Assembly (NCBI GenBank): GCA_902521795.1
Contig: CABYSX010000008.1
Span: 1 to 52,082, forward strand
DNA: 52,082 nt
Direction: 5' to 3'
Source of the DNA: an uncultured Alphaproteobacteria bacterium
Lineage (GTDB): Bacteria > Pseudomonadota > Alphaproteobacteria > HIMB59
This document shows, in pieces, positions 8,513 to 17,057 of the stretch. The position numbers were made by a program, and so were the translations under genes. The first letter of the stretch is position 1. Each line of letters starts with the position of its first letter. The notes under the pieces were generated by a model. The model was not told the origin of the DNA. It did not search any database and saw nothing but the letters and a program-made list of their open reading frames with translations.

Positions 8513-10330
8513 ATGAATGATATCAAGAATCTTGCAATTATTGCCCACGTAGACCATGGTAAAACTACTCTTATAGATAACTTATTAAAACAGTGTGGGA
8601 TTTTCCGAGATAATCAAGAGGTTTCAGAAAGAATTATGGACTCTAATGATTTAGAAAAAGAGAGAGGTATTACTATTTTAGCAAAGCCTACCTCTATAAT
8701 TTTTAAAGATATTCGAATTAATATAATTGATACTCCTGGTCATGCCGATTTTGGAGGTGAAGTAGAGCGTGTTTTATCCATGGTAGATGGCGTTATTTTA
8801 TTGATTGACTCTTCCGAAGGGCCTATGCCACAAACAAAATTTGTACTCGGTAAAGCATTGAATCAAGGGCTTAAACCTATAGTTGTAATAAATAAAATTG
8901 ATAAATCTGATGCGAGGCCAGATGATGTGCTAAATGAAGTTTTTGATTTATTTGTATCACTCGATGCAAATACCCAACAATTAGATTTTCCAGTCTTGTA
9001 TGCCTCGGGAAGGAGTGGTTGGTGTGTAAATGAGCTAACTGAAGAAAGAACAAACCTTACACCTCTTTTAGATAAAATTATTAATCATGTTCCATCCCCA
9101 GACGTCGATAATTCAAAACCTTTCGCGATGCTTTCAACCCTTCTTGATTATGATCCTTATCTAGGAAGATGTTTAATTGGAAGAGTAGAACAGGGATCTG
9201 CCAAAATTAATGACAATGTTCACGCAGTTAATCTTTCAGGTAAAATTGTAGAAACAGGAAGACTAACAAAACTTTTAAAATTTGAAGGGACTAAAAAAAT
9301 AACTGTCGACTCTGTTAATACAGGAGATATTGTTTGTATAGCAGGTTTATCGACAACATCAGTATCTGATACTATTTGTTCTACAGAAATAGAAATACCT
9401 ATAAAATCTACACCAATAGATCCTCCAACCATGTCAATAAATATAATGGTTAATGACTCTCCTTTAGCAGGGACTGAAGGTAAAAAAGTTACATCAACTT
9501 TAATAAGAAATAGACTAATAGCAGAAGCAGAGACGAATGTTGCTATTACTTTCTCAGAAAACCAGAATAAAGACTCTTTTGAAATTGGTGGAAGAGGTGA
9601 ATTACAATTAGGTGTTTTAATTGAAACAATGAGACGAGAGGGTTTTGAATGTACGCTATCAAGACCAAAAGTTGTTTACAAAGAATTAAATGGAACCAAG
9701 TGCGAGCCCTACGAAGAAGTAACGATAGATGTAGATGAGGAGTTTTCTAGTATCGTTATTGATAATATGAACCAAAGAAAAGCTGAAATGTTAGATATGA
9801 GGCAGTCTGGGACTGATAAAACTAGATTATTGTTTATAGCTCCATCAAGAGGTCTAATAGGCTATCAAAGTAAATTTCTTACAGATACTAGGGGCACAGG
9901 AGTTCTAAATAGAGTATTTCACTCTTATAAACCATTTAAAGGGGAGATTACAGAAAGAAGAGCAGGAGCCTTGATTTCAACAGGCGACGGTAAAGCTATT
10001 GCTTATGCTATTTGGAAACTTCAAGACAGAGGTATAATGTTTGTTAAACATCAAACACCTGTTTATCAAGGTATGGTCGTTGGAGAACATACTAGAGATA
10101 ATGATTTAGAGATAAATGTCCTCAAAGGTAAACAATTAACCAATGTTAGAGCTTCTGGTTCAGATGAAGCCGTTAATCTAACTTCCCCTAAAATTATGTC
10201 TCTTGAGGAGATGATGACGTATATCAATTCCGATGAGTTACTCGAAGTAACACCTCAAAATTTAAGATTAAGAAAAAGATTTTTAGACCCAAACGAGAGA
10301 AAAAAATTTTCCAAAGTAGAAAATTTATAA
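8513..10330 (+). CDS. typA: GTPase BipA/TypA, ribosome-binding translation factor
   Basis: Full-length (605 residues) BipA/TypA, an EF-G-like GTPase involved in ribosome assembly and stress or low-temperature growth. G1 is AHVDHGKTT (residues 11–19), the switch I region includes [17 protein letters not shown]3 is DTPGHADF and G4 [13 protein letters not shown]. The EF-G III/V-like domains follow, and the C-terminal BipA domain shows [17 protein letters not shown] and [18 protein letters not shown] start at 8513, no Shine-Dalgarno visible. Last gene of a co-oriented run and followed by the longest non-coding stretch in the window. Confidence 0.97.
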   Translation: MNDIKNLAIIAHVDHGKTTLIDNLLKQCGIFRDNQEVSERIMDSNDLEKERGITILAKPTSIIFKDIRINIIDTPGHADFGGEVERVLSMVDGVILLIDSSEGPMPQTKFVLGKALNQGLKPIVVINKIDKSDARPDDVLNEVFDLFVSLDANTQQLDFPVLYASGRSGWCVNELTEERTNLTPLLDKIINHVPSPDVDNSKPFAMLSTLLDYDPYLGRCLIGRVEQGSAKINDNVHAVNLSGKIVETGRLTKLLKFEGTKKITVDSVNTGDIVCIAGLSTTSVSDTICSTEIEIPIKSTPIDPPTMSINIMVNDSPLAGTEGKKVTSTLIRNRLIAEAETNVAITFSENQNKDSFEIGGRGELQLGVLIETMRREGFECTLSRPKVVYKELNGTKCEPYEEVTIDVDEEFSSIVIDNMNQRKAEMLDMRQSGTDKTRLLFIAPSRGLIGYQSKFLTDTRGTGVLNRVFHSYKPFKGEITERRAGALISTGDGKAIAYAIWKLQDRGIMFVKHQTPVYQGMVVGEHTRDNDLEINVLKGKQLTNVRASGSDEAVNLTSPKIMSLEEMMTYINSDELLEVTPQNLRLRKRFLDPNERKKFSKVENL

Positions 10331-10852
10331 TTTAATCCTATAATATAAGTTAATTATTTGTATTAAGTAATTGTTTTTACACATTTTATATAAAATTATT
10401 TGATATAGCTTTTAAGATCCTAAATATTAACAATCTAACTCAATTTAAAATAAAATAATGATTTAATGATTTATTCAGAATAAATATTTAAAATTAATCT
10501 TATTTTGTTGGATTTAAATAACTTTTAATGCGATTTATCAAATTAATCAGCAAAATTTGAGTATTAAATTAACCCATAGTTATAATTGCTTGCTTATAAA
10601 ACTATTTAGATAGTTATTCAATTTATGATTTACAAAAAGCCAAAAAAAAAGGATAAAATATCGTATTTTTAGGTAAAAAAGATAATGTAAATTGCGACAT
10701 TCACAAGATTTAAGAAATATTTGGATTTTGAGATGAAATATTATCAATATTTTTTTTTGTAAATCAATAGTCAAATTCATAAATTTACCTAAGGGATTAT
10801 ACTTAATGAAATTTCAACACACCTTAAAACGCAAAAAAATCGGAAATAGACA
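10331..10852. other. Long intergenic stretch, no convincing gene
   Basis: About 520 bases between the typA stop and the stop of the convergent DsbA-family gene. Very AT-rich with frequent stops in all frames. A 66-codon minus-strand frame (10580–10780) is low complexity and not credible as a protein. Two inverted-repeat pairs are visible: 10627–10638 with 10754–10765 (12 bp) and 10669–10677 with 10784–10792 (9 bp). They interleave rather than nest. Could hold a small RNA, a 3' UTR or a decayed gene; I cannot decide. Confidence 0.5.
10627..10765. repeat. 12-bp inverted repeat pair inside the long intergenic region
   Basis: GATTTACAAAAA at 10627–10638 is the exact reverse complement of the bases at 10754–10765. 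The arms are about 115 bases apart. A second pair, 10669–10677 and 10784–10792 (TTAGGTAAA / TTTACCTAA), crosses the first, as in a pseudoknot. In AT-rich DNA such repeats can arise by chance. Confidence 0.4.
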
Positions 10853-11446
10853 TTATTTTAAAAGCCATTTAATGGCATCTTCACATCTGTCATCACCCCA
10901 AAAAACCTCATTTTCAACTATAAATGTGGGACTACCAAAAATACCCTTATTTTTAGCCATTTCTGTATTTTTTAAATATTTTTGCTCAATTTCATCTGTT
11001 TGAGCCAGTTTTATAACACTTTCTGAGTCAAGCCCAATTTCCTTCAGAGTAGAACTTAGATTTGGTTCTGATCCAGGCTCTAAATGCTCTAAAAACCACT
11101 TTTTGTAGGTTAGTATAGTATATTCTTTAATCCATCCTTGATTTTTTCCAAGAATAGCAACTTTATTGGCTAAATCGAACTCTTTGAGCGGGTAGGGAGC
11201 TGGGACTTTAGCATCAAATCCATAAAAATTAGCTCTTCTTTGAACATCTCTCCACATATAATCAATTTTATCCCTCTTTTTTTCTGCCATAAAAGGAACG
11301 TTCTCCATTTCAATCATTCTGGAGCGAACGCTAAAAGGGCACCATTCAAATTCAATATTTTTTTGAACGGCTATATCGTTCAATCTTTGGGTAGAAAGGT
11401 ATGTATATGTACTTCCAATTGAGTACCAAAACTCTATCTTTTTCAT
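10853..11446 (-). CDS. DsbA-family protein, 2-hydroxychromene-2-carboxylate isomerase-like
   Basis: Thioredoxin-fold protein of 197 residues close to the kappa-class GST / HCCA isomerase branch of the DsbA family, cytoplasmic. It begins IEFWYSIGSTYTYLSTQRL, where DsbA would have a CxxC site and HCCA isomerases have a Ser (here SIGSTY). The C-terminal GIFGSPTFIVENEVFWGDDRCEDA is the family's cis-Pro segment and final helix. It likely uses glutathione in isomerisation or conjugation of aromatic or other small molecules; substrate unknown. ATG start at 11444–11446. Confidence 0.82.
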   Translation of the reverse strand: MKKIEFWYSIGSTYTYLSTQRLNDIAVQKNIEFEWCPFSVRSRMIEMENVPFMAEKKRDKIDYMWRDVQRRANFYGFDAKVPAPYPLKEFDLANKVAILGKNQGWIKEYTILTYKKWFLEHLEPGSEPNLSSTLKEIGLDSESVIKLAQTDEIEQKYLKNTEMAKNKGIFGSPTFIVENEVFWGDDRCEDAIKWLLK

Positions 11447-11489
11447 TAATTAAACTTATCTCAATTAATTAAAATTATATTTAAAAATT

Positions 11490-11521
11490 TGTGATCTGGT
11501 CACATCTGTCGCATGTATAAA
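11490..11521 (+). promoter_or_regulatory. Candidate operator and −10 for the 11527 gene
   Basis: TGTGATCTGGTCACA (11490–11504) has perfect 5-bp arms TGTGA/TCACA around a 5-base centre, reminiscent of a CRP/FNR-family half-site pair but with spacing 5 rather than the 6 of CRP. TATAAA at 11516–11521 lies 5 bases before the ATG at 11527, a position expected for leaderless transcription. No clear −35 box. Confidence 0.35.
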
Positions 11522-11526
11522 GGGCC

Positions 11527-11799
11527 ATGAAAAACATGTTTATGCAAGTTTACAGCAGCGTTATGGATGCCGAGTGGAATCCACTAAGAAAGATACCAAG
11601 TGTGGCTTTGAGACACCTGATTATGCAGCTTTTAGCCTGGATGTGGTGTATAGTATTTTCATTGTATTTTGGTTCTTTTTTAATATTTGGTATTACAGCT
11701 AGTGCACACTTCTTGCTTATTTTTGGAACATTTATGACAGCAGCTACATTTGCAACTGCTCCAAAAATAGTAAAATCTAAGTTTAACGATACAAAATAG
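11527..11799 (+). CDS. Small inner-membrane protein, unknown
   Basis: A 90-residue protein with two hydrophobic helices (about residues 30–52 and 56–76), preceded by an amphipathic, tryptophan-containing N-terminus (DAEWNPLRKIPSVALRHLIMQ). No signal peptide cleavage site is evident. I do not recognise a named family; similar short proteins with an xWNPLRxxP segment are annotated as hypothetical in marine Alphaproteobacteria as far as I recall. ATG start at 11527; an in-frame ATG at 11536 is possible. A TATAAA element ends 5 bases before the ATG, and a TGTGA/TCACA palindrome lies upstream. Convergent with the YbaK gene, 10 bp apart. Confidence 0.6.
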   Translation: MKNMFMQVYSSVMDAEWNPLRKIPSVALRHLIMQLLAWMWCIVFSLYFGSFLIFGITASAHFLLIFGTFMTAATFATAPKIVKSKFNDTK

Positions 11800-11809
11800 T
11801 ATACTGTTT

Positions 11810-12271
11810 TTACTTACTTTTTGTTACATCAACAATTATGGCTTTTGTTATCTTAATTAGCCTTTCTCTTTGAATTTTAACAGAACTATTTCTTGATCCT
11901 GCAGCTGGTATTACTGTGTCATATGCAATTAAGGATTTATCCGCATAAATATCAATTTTTAAAGGTAATCCAAATGGACAAACACCACCAATAGGGTGAG
12001 TGGTACAAGTTAAAGTATCGTCAGCTGACAGCATTTTTGCCTTTTTTTTGAAAAAATCCTTATACTTTTTATTATCAATTTTTACATCTCCCGCAGTCAT
12101 TAGCAAAATAGGTTTATCTAGGGCTAAAGCTATTGTTTTAACAATTTGTCCAGGTTCTACATTATGAGCGTTAGCAGCTTGTTCAACTGTTGCTGTAGGT
12201 TCATTAAATTCTAAAATTTTGAGGTCAGGGGCTATTATATCTAACTGTTCTTTTACTGATTTTATTGACAT
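11810..12271 (-). CDS. YbaK/EbsC family aminoacyl-tRNA deacylase
   Basis: Cytoplasmic trans-editing factor of 153 residues, usual family size. VEPGQIVKTIALALDKPILLMTAGD contains the conserved Lys of the active site (QIVKT), and the pocket elements THPIGGVCPFGLP and IPAAGSRNSSVKI are diagnostic for the YbaK/EbsC branch. YbaK itself deacylates Cys-tRNA(Pro); related subfamilies act on other mischarged tRNAs, so the exact substrate is uncertain. ATG start at 12269–12271; no Shine-Dalgarno. Confidence 0.87.
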   Translation of the reverse strand: MSIKSVKEQLDIIAPDLKILEFNEPTATVEQAANAHNVEPGQIVKTIALALDKPILLMTAGDVKIDNKKYKDFFKKKAKMLSADDTLTCTTHPIGGVCPFGLPLKIDIYADKSLIAYDTVIPAAGSRNSSVKIQRERLIKITKAIIVDVTKSK

Positions 12272-12372
12272 TTATATATTTATTTGTTGCATAATATATA
12301 TTATAAGAATATAGAATGAAAAAATAACTAGTTTCTTTAATCTATTTTTAAATATCAACTATAAAAGAAATT

Positions 12373-12594
12373 ATGAAAACATTAAGAATAATATTGGTAA
12401 CTATTTTTTCTTTAGTAACAACTAGCTCTTATGCAAGCATGTGCACAGCTCATTCATCAGATGATGAGAATAAATCTTCGAATAAGATGTCTTATAGTAC
12501 TCCATGCGAGATCAGTGATACTGTTTTAATGGCTTCTTCAGAGGAAGTTTGCATGAGTTTAAAAGAAAAGATATCTAATCACGATCACGATTAA
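12373..12594 (+). CDS. Small exported protein with His/Asp tail, unknown
   Basis: A 73-residue protein with a clear Sec signal peptide (MKTLRIILVTIFSLVTTSSYA, cleavage after A21 or A22). The mature part is only about 50 residues, has three cysteines (Cys24 in MCTAHSS, Cys46 in TPCEISD, Cys60 in EVCMSLK) and ends NHDHD, so metal binding is possible, but this is inference. No family recognised. ATG start; TATAAA at 12360–12365 stands 7 bases before the ATG, compatible with a leaderless transcript. Confidence 0.6.
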   Translation: MKTLRIILVTIFSLVTTSSYASMCTAHSSDDENKSSNKMSYSTPCEISDTVLMASSEEVCMSLKEKISNHDHD

Positions 12595-12609
12595 GATACT
12601 TAAATTATC

Positions 12610-13392
12610 CTATATAGTTAGTCTAAGACCATCATAAGCCGGGTAAACACGACTCTTAGAGAGTTTCTTGAACTCAGTTTCATAATCTATATGAGCCGTC
12701 ATATGGCTTAAAAATGTTCGATTTGCGTTAACTTTTTTAGTCCAATCAATAACCTCTTTGTAGCTCGCGTGAGATGGGTGGTCGTCATACCTTAAACAAC
12801 CAACAAACCAGCATTTAATGCCTTTAATTTTATCTAAATAATTATCATCATAGAAAAATTTTATATCAAGGTTATAGGCTATTTTATTGTCAAAAATGAA
12901 ACCATAGGAATCAATGTTACCATGATTTTGTTTAATAATTTCTATTTTAAAGCCATCTATCTCAATATGTTTTCCATCCAATATGTTAGCATTCAAAATT
13001 GGTTCATAACCATGTGATGAAGATTTTATAAACAAATATGAAAAGCTGGTTTTTAGAGTATCTAAAGTAATATTATCTGCATAAATAGGTATTTTTTTTC
13101 TATTTATTAGAGAGATTGTCCTTAAATCATTGATCCCATGAATATGATCGGCATGTGAGTGAGTATAAATAACAGAGTCTATATTATCTATTTTGTTATC
13201 TATTAATTGTCCTCTTAAATCAGGACTTGTATCAATTAATATTGATTTTCCTGCCTTTTTCAAAAGTATTGATGGTCTAGTTCTATGATTTTTAAAATTT
13301 GTTTTATCACAATTTCCCCAGATGTTGTGAGATAAAGGAACACCAAAGCTAGAGCCACAACCTAATACATTTAATTCAATATTTTCAGACAT
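12610..13392 (-). CDS. MBL-fold metallohydrolase, PhnP/RNase Z-like
   Basis: Metallo-beta-lactamase-fold phosphodiesterase of 260 residues. The di-metal motif THSHADHIHGINDLR places His78, His80, Asp82 and His83. The opening LNVLGCGSSFGVP and the C-terminal SHMTAHIDYETEF are typical of the PhnP-like branch, whose members cleave cyclic phosphodiesters. Such genes commonly follow tatD in Alphaproteobacteria, as here: its ATG (13392) overlaps the tatD stop by 8 bp, so it is the last gene of the metG–tatD cluster. Substrate unknown. Confidence 0.87.
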   Translation of the reverse strand: MSENIELNVLGCGSSFGVPLSHNIWGNCDKTNFKNHRTRPSILLKKAGKSILIDTSPDLRGQLIDNKIDNIDSVIYTHSHADHIHGINDLRTISLINRKKIPIYADNITLDTLKTSFSYLFIKSSSHGYEPILNANILDGKHIEIDGFKIEIIKQNHGNIDSYGFIFDNKIAYNLDIKFFYDDNYLDKIKGIKCWFVGCLRYDDHPSHASYKEVIDWTKKVNANRTFLSHMTAHIDYETEFKKLSKSRVYPAYDGLRLTI

Positions 13393-14167
13393 TTATTTTA
13401 AAAAGCTTTTTGTAATTATTAGTACTAATTTTACTAGTTGTTAAATAATCATTACCGGTTATTTCACAATATTTTTCTATAATAATTTTAAGATAACCAG
13501 GTTTATTAACTTTACCTCTATAAGGATCAGGTGTCAGATATGGGCTGTCAGTTTCAAATATAATTCTTTCTAATGGAAGTATTTTGATTGTTTCTCTGAG
13601 CTTATTTGCATTTTTGAATGTAATAATGCCTGACAAAGAAAAAAAACAATCTAAATCAATACATTTTTCTGCAAATTCCTGACTTCCAGTGAAGCAATGA
13701 ATAAGAATTTTCCCCATTTTTTTTGAATATGCGCTTAAAATTTCAATCATATCTGTCTCCGCATCTCTCATATGAATAACACATGGTAGTTTATGAGCAC
13801 TGGCTACATCTAAATGGGCCTTAAAGCATTCAATTTGCTTATTTTTTGGAATATTGTAGTGATAATCTAAACCTGTCTCCCCTATTCCGACAATTCTATC
13901 TTCAAATTTTTTAATATTTTCATTTAAAAGCATCTTTATTTCTTCTGCATTGGTATCAAGAGTATTATTAGGGTGATGTCCTAAAGTAATATCAACAAAA
14001 TTGAAGTCTTTGATCAAATTAATATCTTTTTGAAACTCGAAGATATTGGAATTAATACTTAAAATTCTTTCTATGTTATTTTCTAGAGCTTCCTTACAAA
14101 TATCTGAGACAGAATTTTTAAGTAATTCATGACCAAAATTAACGTGACTATCAATTAAATTATTCAA
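13385..14167 (-). CDS. TatD family metal-dependent hydrolase/DNase
   Basis: TIM-barrel hydrolase of 260 residues related to TatD/YcfH 3'-5' exonucleases. Glu in GIGETGLDYHY, His in CVIHMRDAE, His in ILIHCFTGS and Asp in IFETDSPYLTPDP are present. The usual N-terminal HxH metal pair reads His-Val-Asn (IDSHVNFGH), so one metal-binding histidine is replaced by Asn. The frame extends further upstream to 14239, but TTG at 14165–14167 puts the conserved LIDSH at residues 4–8 and is the sensible start. It overlaps the metG end by 8 bp and the MBL gene by 8 bp. Confidence 0.85.
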   Translation of the reverse strand: MNNLIDSHVNFGHELLKNSVSDICKEALENNIERILSINSNIFEFQKDINLIKDFNFVDITLGHHPNNTLDTNAEEIKMLLNENIKKFEDRIVGIGETGLDYHYNIPKNKQIECFKAHLDVASAHKLPCVIHMRDAETDMIEILSAYSKKMGKILIHCFTGSQEFAEKCIDLDCFFSLSGIITFKNANKLRETIKILPLERIIFETDSPYLTPDPYRGKVNKPGYLKIIIEKYCEITGNDYLTTSKISTNNYKKLFKINV

Positions 14168-15680
14168 TTTTAATAAATAATGGCTCAGGTTTTTGAATTT
14201 TAAGAGATTTAAGGTTATTGATTTCCTTAAAGTTATCAAAGGTATTTAAATCAATATTGTTTGTATTTTCAAATAAACTAAAAACTTCCGAGGTTTTTGA
14301 TGGCATAAAAGGTACTAAAAACTGACTAACTCTTATAATACATAGACAAATATTAGCTAAAACCCTTTTCATCTCCTCAGGATCTGTTTTCTTTAATACC
14401 CATGGAGCAGATTTATCTACATAATTGTTTAAATCATTCATAAATAAAAATAATGTTTTTAGATATTCGTCATATTTATAATTTTCCATAAATTCAAATA
14501 ATCTTTTTTCAGATTGATTTATTTCTTTTAAGATATCAAAATCAAAATTATCTTTAGTTAAATCAATATTTTGATCTAAATTTTTATAAATAAAACTAAG
14601 TATTCTTTGAATTAGATTGCCATAATTATTTGCTAATTCACCGTTTATTCTATTTTTGATAGCAACTTTTGAAAAATCTCCATCATTACCAAACGGGACC
14701 TCTCTGAATAAAAAATATCTAACTGAGTCAAGGCCATAAATATCAATTAATTCTTTAGGATCTATGACATTCCCAAGGCTTTTACTAATCTTTTGACCCT
14801 CATTTGTCCACCAACCATGTGCTACAATCTGTTTTGGTGGATCAAGATCAGCAGCCATCAAAAAAGCTGGCCAGAAAATGGCGTGAAATCTAATTATATC
14901 CTTCCCTACTACGTGTATACCAGGCCAATATTTTTGATATAACTCAGAGTCCGTATTAGGATATTCTAATGCAGATATGTAATTGGTTAGTGCATCTAGC
15001 CAAACATAAACAATATGTTTTTCATCGGTTGGTACATCTATTCCCCATTTAAATGTAGTCCTTGATACAGAAAGATCTTTTAAACCTGACTCAACAAACT
15101 TTATCACTTCGTTTGATCTAGATTTAGGAATAATGAAATCAGGGTTATTTTTATAAAAATTTAAAAGCTTATTCTGCCATTTAGAAAGTCTAAAAAAATA
15201 AGACTCTTCTTCTACCCAGGATAGTTCAGATCCAAAACCATTATATTTTTTTCCATTTTTTTCTATTATTTCGTTATCTGCAACAAAAGCTTCATCTCTA
15301 ACAGAATACCAACCACTATACTTAGATAAATAAATTTCATCTTTCTCTAAAAGAACTTTCCATAAGTTTTGAACAGATTTTTTATGTCTATCCTCAGTTG
15401 TTCTTATGAAATCATCATTAGATAGATTTAATAAACTACTCAAATCTCGAAAATTCTCAGATACGGTATCAGTAAATTTTTGAGGATCTATATTTTTTTC
15501 TAGTGCTGCTTTTTCTACTTTCTGTCCATGTTCATCAGTCCCTGTTAAAAAATAAGAATTTAATCCTCTACAATTGTAAAATCTTTTTAAAATATCAACA
15601 GCAATGGAAGTATAAGCATGTCCTATATGAGGTTTGTCATTAACATAATAAATTGGAGTTGTAAAATACTTATTTGACAT
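14160..15680 (-). CDS. metG: Methionyl-tRNA synthetase
   Basis: Class I aminoacyl-tRNA synthetase of 506 residues. HIGH is exact at residues 18–21 (KPHIGHAYTS), and the KMSKS loop reads KISKS at 297–301 (EGQKISKSLGNVID). The insert SGWYSVRDEAFVADNE lacks zinc-binding cysteines, the zinc-free subtype. There is no C-terminal dimerisation/tRNA-binding domain, which is usual for the short form. ATG start at 15680. Overlaps holB by 11 bp upstream and tatD by 8 bp downstream; part of the compact tmk–holB–metG–tatD run. Confidence 0.96.
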   Translation of the reverse strand: MSNKYFTTPIYYVNDKPHIGHAYTSIAVDILKRFYNCRGLNSYFLTGTDEHGQKVEKAALEKNIDPQKFTDTVSENFRDLSSLLNLSNDDFIRTTEDRHKKSVQNLWKVLLEKDEIYLSKYSGWYSVRDEAFVADNEIIEKNGKKYNGFGSELSWVEEESYFFRLSKWQNKLLNFYKNNPDFIIPKSRSNEVIKFVESGLKDLSVSRTTFKWGIDVPTDEKHIVYVWLDALTNYISALEYPNTDSELYQKYWPGIHVVGKDIIRFHAIFWPAFLMAADLDPPKQIVAHGWWTNEGQKISKSLGNVIDPKELIDIYGLDSVRYFLFREVPFGNDGDFSKVAIKNRINGELANNYGNLIQRILSFIYKNLDQNIDLTKDNFDFDILKEINQSEKRLFEFMENYKYDEYLKTLFLFMNDLNNYVDKSAPWVLKKTDPEEMKRVLANICLCIIRVSQFLVPFMPSKTSEVFSLFENTNNIDLNTFDNFKEINNLKSLKIQKPEPLFIKIE

Positions 15681-16461
15681 ATTTTATGAGGTTAGAATTT
15701 AATCTTGTAAAATATATCGATATTAAATCATTTGTTAATGTATTAAATTTTATACTTTCATCGACATCAATTAAGTAATCAGAATGTAGTTTAAAAAGGT
15801 ACTTATAGAGCTTTTTATTAGTTAAATTCTTTTTTAAATGATAATTAAGTATTTTTAAGAATATTGATGAACATATATTTATTTGATCTTTACTAAAAAA
15901 TTTAATTTTATCAAAAAAATCTGTTTTTTTTAAATTGATAAATGGACTTACAAGAGAATGAATCAAATCTTCTGATATATTTTGATTTTGATTTACTATA
16001 TCTTTCATCATAGTATTTAAGTCGTCGAAATTCATTAGAGTGTTATTATCTCTAATAACCCTAGCCCTAGAAATAATAGTTTCAGGCAGACTAATTAAGT
16101 TAGAGGAACAAAATATAAAATAAGTTTTTGAAGGTATTTCCTCTATTATTTTTAAAAGGCCGTTTAAAGCATTTATATTTAAATTATTCACTTCTTTCAC
16201 AAATATAACTCGATTTAAATTTAAAACATTAGTGTGAAGAAATTCTTTTTTCATTTTTCTGATTTGGTCAATTGTTATAAATTTAGTATTTTCTTCAGGC
16301 TGTAAGTTAATAAAACTTGTATCTATTTCATATTGCTTCTCATAAAAGCAATTTAAAATTTCATCTTCAATAGTTGAAATAGTATCAACATTTGTAACTT
16401 CTAATAAATAGAACCCACTACTCTCAGATTTTATTGTATTAATTATCTTATTAATTTGCAT
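15670..16461 (-). CDS. holB: DNA polymerase III delta-prime subunit
   Basis: Divergent clamp-loader subunit of 263 residues. Recognisable parts are ITIDQIRKMKKEFLHTNVL, VIFVKEVNNLNINALNGLLKIIEEIPS and the SRC-like sensor SRARVI; the LLKIIEEPP-type motif is the strongest match. No Walker A loop is present, as expected for delta-prime. It is shorter than the E. coli subunit (334). Position between tmk and metG is the standard order for holB and supports the call. ATG start; overlaps tmk by 19 bp. Confidence 0.85.
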   Translation of the reverse strand: MQINKIINTIKSESSGFYLLEVTNVDTISTIEDEILNCFYEKQYEIDTSFINLQPEENTKFITIDQIRKMKKEFLHTNVLNLNRVIFVKEVNNLNINALNGLLKIIEEIPSKTYFIFCSSNLISLPETIISRARVIRDNNTLMNFDDLNTMMKDIVNQNQNISEDLIHSLVSPFINLKKTDFFDKIKFFSKDQINICSSIFLKILNYHLKKNLTNKKLYKYLFKLHSDYLIDVDESIKFNTLTNDLISIYFTRLNSNLIKYVK

Positions 16462-17042
16462 TTCTTTAGGTGTATTATAATTTTTTCATGTATTTCATTA
16501 GCTGATAACGAAGCATCAATTGTAACAAACTTTCGTTTTCCTATTTTCATTTTTGATATTTCATTATAATTTTTTTGAATTCTTGAAAATTGTCCAAAAT
16601 ACTTCTTATCAAATTTATTCGAATAAACTCTTTTATTTTTTCTTTCCATTAAATTTTTTTTATCTAATTTTAGATAAAAAGTAATATTTGGGATAAATTT
16701 TCTATCAATTAAATTGATTAAACTAATTATTAGTTTTTTTTCTTTTATATTATATTTTTGATAGGCATATGTTGAGTCAAAGAACCTATCAAATACAATT
16801 AAATCATTATTTTTTATTGAAGATAGAAGTGAAAACCTAGAAGCAAAGAAAAACATTATTAAACTCAAATTATCAAAATTAGATTTAATAATTATATTTC
16901 TAATTTTTTCTAAATCTTTATTGCCTCCTGGTTCTCTAGTAAACGTAGACTTAATTTTATTTTTTATAAAAAATTTTTTTAATAGTTTAATTTGGGTAGA
17001 CTTACCTGAATACTCAAAACCTTCAAAACTAATCACTTTCAT
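16443..17042 (-). CDS. tmk: Thymidylate kinase
   Basis: Phosphorylates dTMP to dTDP; 199 residues. The P-loop is FEGFEYSGKSTQ (around residues 6–17) instead of the common DGxGKST form. FTREPGGNK supplies the dTMP-binding Arg/Glu, and VFDRFFDSTYAYQ is the DR(Y/F)xDSxxAYQ motif. The sequence is lysine- and isoleucine-rich, as expected at this base composition. ATG start at 17040–17042; 15 bp downstream of dacA's stop, so likely in one transcript with dacA and holB. Confidence 0.94.
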   Translation of the reverse strand: MKVISFEGFEYSGKSTQIKLLKKFFIKNKIKSTFTREPGGNKDLEKIRNIIIKSNFDNLSLIMFFFASRFSLLSSIKNNDLIVFDRFFDSTYAYQKYNIKEKKLIISLINLIDRKFIPNITFYLKLDKKNLMERKNKRVYSNKFDKKYFGQFSRIQKNYNEISKMKIGKRKFVTIDASLSANEIHEKIIIHLKKCKLIR

Positions 17043-17057
17043 TTATTTAGATATTAT

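Noticed and set aside
10580..10780. 66-codon minus-strand frame in the long intergenic region
   Set aside because: Low-complexity, Lys/Leu/Ile/Phe-rich product without RBS or recognisable domain; typical of chance frames in AT-rich DNA.
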